A DNA stretch of 64,000 nucleotides from Pirellula sp. SH-Sr6A. Its GTDB lineage: Bacteria > Planctomycetota > Planctomycetia > Pirellulales > Pirellulaceae. Within the stretch, counting starts at the first letter, position 1, and every line of letters starts with the position of its first letter. The DNA is taken from the NCBI RefSeq assembly GCF_001610875.1, contig NZ_CP011272.1:3639988-3703987 (forward strand), in the 5' to 3' direction. The notes beneath the pieces were generated by a model. The model ran no database searches. It was not told the DNA's origin and saw only the letters and a list, made by a program, of their open reading frames with translations. Shown here piece by piece: positions 1-6,925 of this stretch. The position numbers were made by a program, and so were the translations under genes.

Positions 1-2
1 TC

Positions 3-449
3 GCTTGCATCGGTGTGACTACCAACGGGGGTGCCTTGCAGGGAGATACAGGTGGAGTATGTGGCTACAAGGACGAAAGAGGCTTTAGGAACATCACCGA
101 CGGAACCAGTAACACCATCCTCGCGGGAGAACGAGCGGTGAAGATTGCCACTAATGATCAAGTAACCTGGCTGGGCACTCCGAAGTCCATCGGCAACGGG
201 GCTCATGCGAAACGTGTGATGGGATCCGCGCAGTACGTGATCAATCCCGTCCCGACGCAAACCCAAGCGACGGTCTTTTCCTTCAGCAGCTTGCATCCAG
301 GTGGAGCGAACTTTGTTTTGGCAGATGGATCCGTTCATTTCATCAGCGATACGATCGAATTCAAGTGGCACGCGACTGATCGAAGCCAATGGGGTGTCTT
401 CCAGAAGCTGGCTCACCGTGAAGACGGTTATCCCACTGAAGGTTTTTAA
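3..449 (+). CDS. DUF1559 domain protein, C-terminal part (5' end outside window)
   Basis: This is the C-terminal part of a planctomycete DUF1559 protein; the frame is open from base 3 and the N-terminus lies before the window. The family has a type IV pilin-like N-terminal methylation/transmembrane segment (not visible here) and ends in an H-x9-DG motif, seen here as HPGGANFVLADG about 45 residues before the stop. The segments DGTSNTILAGE and FSSLHPGG are also typical of the family. These proteins are abundant in Pirellulaceae and probably form secreted pseudopilin-like surface components, but no function is proven. A small lipoprotein gene follows 68 bp downstream, a common arrangement. Family assignment is secure; the function is inferred. 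Confidence 0.9.
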   Translation, partial: ACIGVTTNGGALQGDTGGVCGYKDERGFRNITDGTSNTILAGERAVKIATNDQVTWLGTPKSIGNGAHAKRVMGSAQYVINPVPTQTQATVFSFSSLHPGGANFVLADGSVHFISDTIEFKWHATDRSQWGVFQKLAHREDGYPTEGF

Positions 450-517
450 CCCGCACTCAATGTTCCACCACCACTTTATTTTTATCCATTCGCGTTCGCA
501 TCCCTTGGAGAATTCTC

Positions 518-946
518 TTGTTTCGTCCAGCCTCATTCGCTCTATCGTGTTGTGCGTTGCTTCTGTTTGGAGCACTCTCCGGGTGTGCTAACCGGATTCC
601 GACCGCTTCGGTTACCGGAACGATTACCATCAACGGAAAGCCGGTCGAAGGGATCGAAGTTCAATTTGTCCCCGAAGCCAAGGTCAGACCTTCCATCGGG
701 ATGACCGATGCGCAGGGGCGTTACCGTGCAGAGTTTCTCACGACGCAATCCGGTGTGGTCTTGGGCTCCTGTGTGGTTCAGTTATCCATCTATCGTGGCG
801 AGTCCATGAAAAACTACTTGCCCAAGAAATTCAACGAGGACGCGGCGAGCAACCCCGAGTTCAATTTGAACGTCGTCGAAGGTGGCATCACGTTCGACTA
901 TGACATTAAGTACGACGGAGAGATTCCGCCCTTCGTTCCGATGTAG
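518..946 (+). CDS. Small lipoprotein with carboxypeptidase-regulatory-like (transthyretin-type) fold
   Basis: A 142-residue secreted lipoprotein. The start is TTG, with GGAG 7 bases upstream (507-510). A hydrophobic signal runs to a lipobox LSGC with the lipidated Cys near residue 23. The mature part begins VTGTITINGKPVEGIEV and continues with GMTDAQGRYRAEF, the pattern of a carboxypeptidase-regulatory/transthyretin-like beta-sandwich. Small lipoproteins of this sort commonly follow DUF1559 genes in planctomycetes, so the two may be co-expressed and may work together at the cell surface. No catalytic residues are apparent and the precise role is unknown. Confidence 0.85.
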   Translation: MFRPASFALSCCALLLFGALSGCANRIPTASVTGTITINGKPVEGIEVQFVPEAKVRPSIGMTDAQGRYRAEFLTTQSGVVLGSCVVQLSIYRGESMKNYLPKKFNEDAASNPEFNLNVVEGGITFDYDIKYDGEIPPFVPM

Positions 947-1130
947 TGAATTGGAGAACCAGACAAGTGTAGCTCTCAGAGTTTATCCTCAAGCTCGATG
1001 CAACCGATCCGAGACGGATGTATCCACGTTGGATATATTCGTCTCGTTTTGTTTTCATTCTCAACGCGCCTTATTTCTTGATCCTTGAACGCCGCAGACA
1101 GTAATCACCACAACGAATCGCTCTATCCCC
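947..1130. other. Intergenic, 184 bp, no gene seen
   Basis: The stretch between the lipoprotein gene and the DUF6288 gene is AT-richer than its flanks. The short frames crossing it have no ribosome-binding site or recognisable protein character. It probably holds the promoter of the downstream gene, but I see no convincing -35/-10 pair. Confidence 0.5.
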
Positions 1131-3542
1131 ATGACTTTATTTCGATTGATAGTTGGATTTTCTCTGGCTTGGTTTTGTCTCACCTCGTGCGCGTCCTATG
1201 CGGCCGACAAAACGCCACTCACGATTCCGGACCTCACCAAAGGGGAGGTCATACCTCCAGAATCCAAGCACGATTGGAATCTTGGCCCAACAGGCTTGCG
1301 TGGGTGGATGTATTGCGACAAGCTGGTCACGACTGATGCGAGGCAGATTGCAATTACCAAGGTGGAAGAGAACTCTCCTGCTGACGGCGCTCTTGCGGTA
1401 GGCGATGTGATTCTGGGGGTCGGGGGCAAACCATTTTCGTACGACCCTCGAACAGAGGTTGGAAAAGCGATTACATGGGCTGAGTCTGAGGCGGGTGGTG
1501 GACGACTTGCTCTGTTACGATGGCGAAATGGCACAGTCGATGACGTCGAATTGAAGCTTCCGATCTTAGGAAGCTTTAGTACGACCGCTCCATATGATTG
1601 CTCGAAATCCGAGCAAATACTTCTACGAGGGTTGAAGTCGCTTGAAGCTCGGATGTCAGCCCCTGGTTACTCGAGCTCCACGGATCCTATCCCGCGTTCC
1701 TTGAATGCACTGGCTCTGTTAGCCAGTGGTGAACCGGCTTATCAACGGCTACTTCAGCGAGAGGCATCGTGGGCTGCGAGCTTTACCCGGGAAGACTTTC
1801 GTACCTGGTATTATGGCTACGTTATGATTTTCTTGGCCGAATACACCCAGGCCACAGGAGATAACTCCTTCCTTCCCGGGTTGCGACGATTGGCCAGAGA
1901 GGCTGCGAGCGGTCAAAGTGCCGTTGGCTCTTGGGGGCACACCTTTGCACTCCCTGATGGTCGGCTGCGAGGCTACGGGATGATGAATTCACCGGGATTA
2001 CCCCTCACGATCGGAATGGTTCTCGCTCGAGAAGCTGGTGTGAACCACAGCGAAGTCACGGAGGCTATTGATCGCAGCGCGAGACTTTTACGATTCTATG
2101 CGGGCAAAGGAGCGGTGCCTTACGGCGACCATGCCGCTTGGATGGAGACGCATGAGGACAACGGTAAATGTGGTATGGCGGCCGTCCTATTTCATTTACT
2201 CGGTGAAACCGGCAGCGCAGACTTTTTTACCCGGATGGCAGTAGCCTCGCATAGTGGGGAACGGGATTGTGGTCACACCGGCAACTACTTCAATATCCTG
2301 TGGTCTCTACCTGCCATTGCGCAGGCAGGCCCCAATGCCACAGGGGCATGGACGAAGGAGTTTGGTGCTTGGTACCACGATCTGGCTCGACGATGGGGTG
2401 GATCATTTGCCCATCAAGGCCCCCCCGAACCCAGTTTCGATAGCTACCAAGGTTGGGATGCGACCGGCGCTTACTTACTCGCATACTCGCTGCCTCGTAA
2501 GAAGATTACGATCACAGGCAAAGGGGCGAGGAATGTGCCGCAGATTTCGCTTCACAGAGCAGAAAGTCTTATCGCCGATGGGCGCGGTTGGGATAATAAG
2601 GACCGTAACACAGCCTATGATCGATTGGACGATCAAGACCTTTTATCACGTCTTGGCTCATGGTCGCCAATCGTGCGTGAGCGGGCCGCCATGGCCCTTG
2701 CCAAACGAAAGTCGCCCCCCGTTTCCGCGATGATCGCGCTTCTGGAATCGGGCTCCATCGAGGCTCGAATGGGAGCCTGCGTCGCGTTCGAGAAACTGCG
2801 AGGCAGGGCTGCAGAAGCAGTCCCCACGCTCCAGCTTGCACTGAAGCATGACAATATGTGGCTCCGCGTTTGCGCTGCCTCTGCACTATCCAAGATTGGA
2901 AAACCCGCGATAGCCGCGCTTCCCGATTTGCTAGGAATGATCGATCGTGTTCCATCACCCGAGGATCCGCGGGGCATGGAGCAGAGATTTGTTTCTCTCG
3001 CGATATTCGATGAAATGCTTCGCGTCCCGAATGCGATGGAAGGCGTGGATCGTGATCAGTTACGGTTGGCGATTGCAAGCGGCCTGCGAAACCAAGATGG
3101 TCGTGCCCGAAGCGAAATCAGCTCCATCTACAATCGCCTTCGCTACGAAGATCTTCAACCACTCCTACCAGCCATCCTCGAAGCGATCGAAAAGCCGGCA
3201 CCCAGCGGAGAGATGTTTGCCGATGGTGTGCGTTTAAATGGTTTGAAAGTGCTCGCTACCCATCACATCGAAGAAGGAATCCAAGCGTGTGCTGATTATT
3301 TGCGAACTCAAAATCCTTGGGCCAGCGAGAAGCGGACGCCCGAGATTCTTGAGATCCTGACGATGTACGGTGAACACGCACAGCGGGTCATCCCGCACTT
3401 AAGCGAAACGGCGGCGATGTTCGAGCAAGGGGAGTTGAACTTTCCCAAGAAGTTCAGCCGACAGAAGGCAGAGGCGGTGAGAGCTACTATCAAAAGCATC
3501 GGATCTTCCAAAGAACGGCCCTCATTGCGTCGGATCAACTAA
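1131..3542 (+). CDS. DUF6288-type secreted protein with PDZ domain and HEAT repeats
   Basis: An 803-residue exported protein. The N-terminus has a hydrophobic signal with either a lipobox (LTSC, Cys20) or a signal peptidase I site after ASYA. Residues about 50-145 form a PDZ-like domain (IAITKVEENSPADGALAVGD and GGKPFSYD). The middle is an all-helical region, perhaps an alpha/alpha toroid, with a conserved-looking Cys/His-rich segment (HEDNGKCGM, GERDCGHTGNYFN). Residues about 500-620 contain HEAT-like repeats such as LGSWSPIVRERAAMALAKR. This architecture matches the DUF6288 family found in planctomycetes and verrucomicrobia. The function is not known; PDZ and HEAT modules suggest peptide or protein binding outside the cytoplasm. 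The 3' end faces the repeat array. Confidence 0.8.
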   Translation: MTLFRLIVGFSLAWFCLTSCASYAADKTPLTIPDLTKGEVIPPESKHDWNLGPTGLRGWMYCDKLVTTDARQIAITKVEENSPADGALAVGDVILGVGGKPFSYDPRTEVGKAITWAESEAGGGRLALLRWRNGTVDDVELKLPILGSFSTTAPYDCSKSEQILLRGLKSLEARMSAPGYSSSTDPIPRSLNALALLASGEPAYQRLLQREASWAASFTREDFRTWYYGYVMIFLAEYTQATGDNSFLPGLRRLAREAASGQSAVGSWGHTFALPDGRLRGYGMMNSPGLPLTIGMVLAREAGVNHSEVTEAIDRSARLLRFYAGKGAVPYGDHAAWMETHEDNGKCGMAAVLFHLLGETGSADFFTRMAVASHSGERDCGHTGNYFNILWSLPAIAQAGPNATGAWTKEFGAWYHDLARRWGGSFAHQGPPEPSFDSYQGWDATGAYLLAYSLPRKKITITGKGARNVPQISLHRAESLIADGRGWDNKDRNTAYDRLDDQDLLSRLGSWSPIVRERAAMALAKRKSPPVSAMIALLESGSIEARMGACVAFEKLRGRAAEAVPTLQLALKHDNMWLRVCAASALSKIGKPAIAALPDLLGMIDRVPSPEDPRGMEQRFVSLAIFDEMLRVPNAMEGVDRDQLRLAIASGLRNQDGRARSEISSIYNRLRYEDLQPLLPAILEAIEKPAPSGEMFADGVRLNGLKVLATHHIEEGIQACADYLRTQNPWASEKRTPEILEILTMYGEHAQRVIPHLSETAAMFEQGELNFPKKFSRQKAEAVRATIKSIGSSKERPSLRRIN

Positions 3543-3638
3543 ACCGATAGTGCAACCGATTCGCGATGAGAATAGCCTGCGGTTGGACGATGTATTTTTG
3601 ATCTGCTGTCTTCCATTGTGGATCTGTCGGCAATTGTC

Positions 3639-3962
3639 GATCTGTTGTCCTCAATAGATCTGGATCGCCTGACGCACCGCGCCAGTTAAGAATCTTTCCC
3701 CTCAGGCGATTGGCTAGAGAGCTTGGGGGGAGAAGTGGTTTGGTCGATAGAGTGGTGATCTATAGCGCTGAAACGGTCGAGGACGACCGTTCAACATGTC
3801 GATCTGTTGTCCTCAACAGATCAGGATCGCCTAACGCGCCGCGCCAGTTAAGAATCTTTCCCCCGGGCGATTGGCTAGAGAGCTTGGAGGTAGAGGTGGT
3901 TTGGTCGATAGAGTGGTGGTCTAAAGCGAGGAAACGGACGAGGACGACCGTTCGACATTGTC
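3639..3962. repeat. Tandem ~162-bp units U1 and U2
   Basis: U1 starts at 3639 and U2 at 3801, exactly 162 bp apart. Each unit opens with a hairpin: stem GATCTGTTG, loop TCCT, then CAACAGATC. U1 has one G:U-compatible change in this stem. Near its end each has a second hairpin: AACGGTCG, loop AGGA, then CGACCGTT (3772-3791 in U1; one mismatch in U2). A longer-range pairing ATCGCC with GGCGAT also exists, extended to 9 bp in U1. Confidence 0.9.
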
Positions 3963-4383
3963 GATCTGTTGTCCTCAACAGATCAGCATCGCCTAACGCA
4001 TCGCGCCAGTTAAGAATCTTTCCCCCCGGTTCTGTCCAGCCGGTTGTTTCTTCAGACGACGTTTAGGAGAAACGATACCGGCGAGAGCGTTGCGAAGCGA
4101 GCGGTCGTTCGTCCGCGCCAAGGATAGCAATGCGAATCGAGCGGTCGTTCGTCCGCGCCAAAGATCCTGAAAGGATCGAAGCTTGTAGCCGGGGGGTTGA
4201 GCGCAGCGACACCCCCGGGTTGCGTCCCATACCCTCTCTTATCCCGAAGGGATTAAAGATCCGTCTTGCATCCCTTCGGGATGCGTTGACCTTGGTACAC
4301 CCACCGGGGGTGTCGCTTACGCTCAACCCCCGGCTAATGGCTCAAGTCCTTTCAGGACAAAAGAAAAGACCGTACGACATGTC
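3963..4383. repeat. Truncated unit U3 followed by a spacer block and palindrome 1
   Basis: U3 keeps the first ~64 bases of the unit (hairpin at 3963-3984), then switches to a different block beginning TTCTGTCCAGCCGG. In that block a ~40-bp segment around GAGCGGTCGTTCGTCCGCGC occurs twice in tandem, then the nested palindrome begins. The same junction recurs at U7 (4868), where the ~40-bp segment is present only once. Confidence 0.85.
4165..4357. repeat. Nested palindrome 1 (REP/BIME-like), 193 bp
   Basis: Three pairs of inverted arms are nested. The outer pair is TCCTGAAAGGA (4165-4175) against TCCTTTCAGGA (4347-4357). The middle pair is a ~34-base arm starting TAGCCGGGGG (about 4186-4219) against its near-complement ending CCCCCGGCTA (about 4302-4336). 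The inner pair is ATCCCGAAGGGAT (4241-4253) against ATCCCTTCGGGAT (4270-4282). Every arm can also fold on its own as a short hairpin. The left middle arm is preceded by GTAG (4185-4188), the foot tetranucleotide of classical REP elements. Confidence 0.85.
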
Positions 4384-4867
4384 GATCTGTTGTCCTCAAC
4401 AGATCAGGATCGCCTATCGCGCCGCGCCAGTTAAGAATCTTTCCCCCGGGCGATTGGCTAGAGAGCATGGGGGGAGAAGTGGTTTGGTCGATAGAGTGGT
4501 GATCTATAGCGCTGAAACGGTCGAGGACGACCGTTCAACATGTCGATCTGTTGTCCTCAACAGATCAGGATCGCCTAACGCGCCGCGCCAGTTAAGAATC
4601 TTTCCCCCGGGCGATTGGCTAGAGAACTTGGGGGGAGAAGTGGTTTGGTCGATAGAGTGGTGGTCTAAAGCGCGGAAACGGTCGAGGACGACCGTTCGAC
4701 ATGTCGATCTGTTGTCCTCAACAGATCTGGATCGCCTGACGCGCCGCGCCAGCTAGGAATCTTTCCCCCGGGCGATTGGCTAGAGAACTTGGGGGGAGAA
4801 GTGGTTTGGTCGATAGAGTGGTGGTCTAAAGCGCGGAAACGGTCGAGGACGACCGTTCGACATTGTC
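4384..4867. repeat. Tandem ~162-bp units U4, U5 and U6
   Basis: Units start at 4384, 4545 and 4706, spaced 161-162 bp. All three carry a perfect first hairpin with loop TCCT and a perfect second hairpin with loop AGGA. They differ from U1 and U2 only by scattered substitutions, for example GATCTATAGCGCTG against GTCTAAAGCGCGG before the second hairpin. Confidence 0.9.
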
Positions 4868-5249
4868 GATCTGTTGTCCTCAACAGATCAGCATCGCCTA
4901 ACGCATCGCGCCAGTTAAGAATCTTTCCCCCCGGTTCTGTCCAGCCGGTTGTTTCTTCAGACGACGTTTAGGAGAAACGATACCGGCGAGAGCGTTGCGA
5001 AGCGAGCGGTCGTTCGTCCGCGCCAAAGATCCTGAAAGGATCGAAGCTTGTAGCCGGGGGGTTGAGCGCAGCGACACCCCCGGGTTGCGTCCCATACATT
5101 GTCTTATCCCGAAGGGATTAAAGATTCGTCTTGCATCCCGACGGGATGCGTTGACCTTGTTACATCCACCGGGGGTGTCGCTAATCGCTCAACCCCCGGC
5201 TAATGTCTCAAGTCCTTTCAGGACAAAAGAGACGACCGTTCGACATGTC
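4868..5249. repeat. Truncated unit U7, spacer block and palindrome 2
   Basis: This is a second copy of the U3 block and palindrome, about 905 bp downstream of the first. The spacer block lacks the ~40-bp internal duplication. The offset of 905-906 bp also relates U1 to U5 and U2 to U6, so a larger segment was probably duplicated as a whole. Confidence 0.85.
5030..5223. repeat. Nested palindrome 2 (REP/BIME-like), 194 bp
   Basis: It has the same architecture as palindrome 1. The outer arms are TCCTGAAAGGA (5030-5040) and TCCTTTCAGGA (5213-5223). GTAG is at 5050-5053. The inner arms are ATCCCGAAGGGAT (5106-5118) and ATCCCGACGGGAT (5135-5147). Compared with palindrome 1, the right inner arm changed only in its loop while its own ATCCC/GGGAT stem was kept. 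Confidence 0.85.
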
Positions 5250-5430
5250 GATCTGTTGTCCTCAACAGATCAGGATCGCCTAACGCGCCGCGCCAATTAA
5301 GAATCTTCCCCCCGGGCGATTGGCTAGAGAGCTTGGAGGGAGAGGTGGTTTGGTGGATAGAGTGGTGGTCTAAAGCGCTGAAACGGTCGAGGACGACCGT
5401 TCGACAACGGACGAACGTTCGACATGATAG
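5250..5430. repeat. Last ~162-bp unit U8 with degenerate tail
   Basis: A full unit starts at 5250 with both hairpins intact. It is followed by a decayed partial repeat (GTTCGACAACGGACGAACG) and a G-rich stretch before the stop codon of the minus-strand DUF1501 gene. Confidence 0.85.
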
Positions 5431-5446
5431 GGTTAGGGGGCGACGG

Positions 5447-6835
5447 TTAGGCTAGGATCTTTTGGAGAACTTGGCCGTGGACATCGGTCAAGCGGAAGTT
5501 GCGTCCGGCGTAGCGGTACGTCAATCGCTCGTGATCGAGGCCCAGGAGATGGAGGATGGTGGCATGCCAATCGTGGATATGGCACTTGTCCTCTACCGCC
5601 TGGTATCCCAACTCGTCGGTGGCGCCATAGCTGAAGCCTCCGCGGACACCTCCACCAGCCATCCAAGTCGTGTAACCTTTGTGGTTATGGTCACGGCCGT
5701 CGCCGTTTTGGGCATCCGGGGTTCGTCCGAATTCTCCACCCCAGATTACGAGGGTTTCATCCAGGAGCCCGCGTTGTTTCAGGTCTTCGAGAAGGCCGGC
5801 GATCGGTTTGTCGATCTCTCGGCAGTTTTGGGGCAGTTGGGTCGAAAGACGTTGATGATGATCCCAATTTCCATGAGTCACTTCCACGAAGCGAACGCCG
5901 GACTCGATGAATCGTCGTGCCATCAAGCATTGGCGACCGAAGCCGTCCGTGTCCCGTTCATCAATACCATAGAGAGCTAGTGTCTTCGCAGATTCATCTT
6001 GGATATCCATCAACTTCGGTACAACGTCTTGCATACGGAACGCAAGCTCGTAGGACTCGATCAGCCCTTCGACCTCCGGCTGCACAACCTCCCGTTCCAG
6101 TTTCTGACGATTGAGCTCTTGTAAGAAATTGAGTTGCAGGCGTTGCTCCTTTTTAGCCAGCCGGGTGTTGGTCATATCCGGAATGGGGGGAGTTGTATTG
6201 TTGTTTCGATCGCGCAGCATGGCGGCTCCTCGGCCTTGGGACCGGCCAATTTTCGTTCCGCTGTAAATGGCGGGGAGAAAGGAGCTGCCGAAATTCTGTG
6301 CTGAAGCTGCAGGGGGATTGAGAGCGATGAATCCCGGCATGCTCTCGTTTTCTGTCCCTAGTCCATAGAGCGTCCAAGCTCCCAGTGAGGGGCGAACAAA
6401 TTGGGCGGTCCCTGTGTGCATTTGAGTCATGGCTCGAGTATGAATCGGTTGATCGCAGTGCATCGAGCGGATCAAGCAAAGAGAATCCGCGTGCTTTCCC
6501 AACTCGGGGAACAACTCGGAAATCCATAACCCGCTTTTTCCTTGCTGCTGAAAGGACCATGGGGATGCGAGCAGTGGGCTGAATCCTGGACGTCCGCTAC
6601 GCTCGTTGGACTTGCCAAGTTCCGGTTTGTAATCGAAGGTGTCGACGTGCGACGGGCCACCTTGCATGCAGAGAAAGATCACTCGCTTTGCTTTCGCAGG
6701 AAAGTGAGACGCTTTGGGGGCCAGGGGATTGCCTTCACCCGATTGCTGAGCCTGTAGCGTCGAGAGTCCGGAGAACGCAAGGAATCCGAAGCCGGCGGAG
6801 GCGGATTGGAGAATTTCACGTCGGGAGTAGATCAT
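5447..6835 (-). CDS. DUF1501 domain protein, Tat-exported
   Basis: A 462-residue protein of the planctomycete DUF1501 family, which is related in fold to the alkaline phosphatase/sulfatase superfamily. The N-terminus carries a twin-arginine motif SRREIL (residues 4-9) before a hydrophobic stretch, so export in folded form is likely. Family motifs are QGGPSHVDTFDYKP (about 58-71) and GEFGRTPDAQNGDGRDH (from residue 367). It is the last gene of a minus-strand operon after the PSD1 cytochrome, 90 bp away. This pairing is characteristic of planctomycetes and the two proteins are assumed to act together outside the cytoplasm. The substrate is unknown. Confidence 0.93.
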   Translation of the reverse strand: MIYSRREILQSASAGFGFLAFSGLSTLQAQQSGEGNPLAPKASHFPAKAKRVIFLCMQGGPSHVDTFDYKPELGKSNERSGRPGFSPLLASPWSFQQQGKSGLWISELFPELGKHADSLCLIRSMHCDQPIHTRAMTQMHTGTAQFVRPSLGAWTLYGLGTENESMPGFIALNPPAASAQNFGSSFLPAIYSGTKIGRSQGRGAAMLRDRNNNTTPPIPDMTNTRLAKKEQRLQLNFLQELNRQKLEREVVQPEVEGLIESYELAFRMQDVVPKLMDIQDESAKTLALYGIDERDTDGFGRQCLMARRFIESGVRFVEVTHGNWDHHQRLSTQLPQNCREIDKPIAGLLEDLKQRGLLDETLVIWGGEFGRTPDAQNGDGRDHNHKGYTTWMAGGGVRGGFSYGATDELGYQAVEDKCHIHDWHATILHLLGLDHERLTYRYAGRNFRLTDVHGQVLQKILA

Positions 6836-6925
6836 GGTTCCATTACCGAAAGCGGGTGAAGGAGAACGGGCTGCGTGGATTCGTGTTTACGCCGGGGATG
6901 TCTCACAAAAAAATCGAAGGATACA

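Larger units (their letters stand above)
3543..5446. other. 1.9-kb non-coding convergent intergenic region filled by a repeat array
   Basis: Both flanking genes end here (plus-strand gene at 3542, minus-strand gene at 5447). Open frames in the region translate the repeats themselves, have no ribosome-binding sites and recur in several frames, so I treat the whole stretch as non-coding. It holds eight copies of a ~162-bp unit and two ~193-bp nested palindromes. Decayed remnants lie at both edges: GATCTG at 3600 and 3621, and a partial hairpin around 5391-5430. Confidence 0.85.

Noticed and set aside
3710-5300. Open frames of 60-208 codons in the array
   Set aside because: They translate the repeated DNA in several frames, lack ribosome-binding sites and have no family-like features.
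3639-5430. Repeat array considered as CRISPR
   Set aside because: Units are ~162 bp and contiguous, with no short repeats separated by unique spacers and no cas genes.
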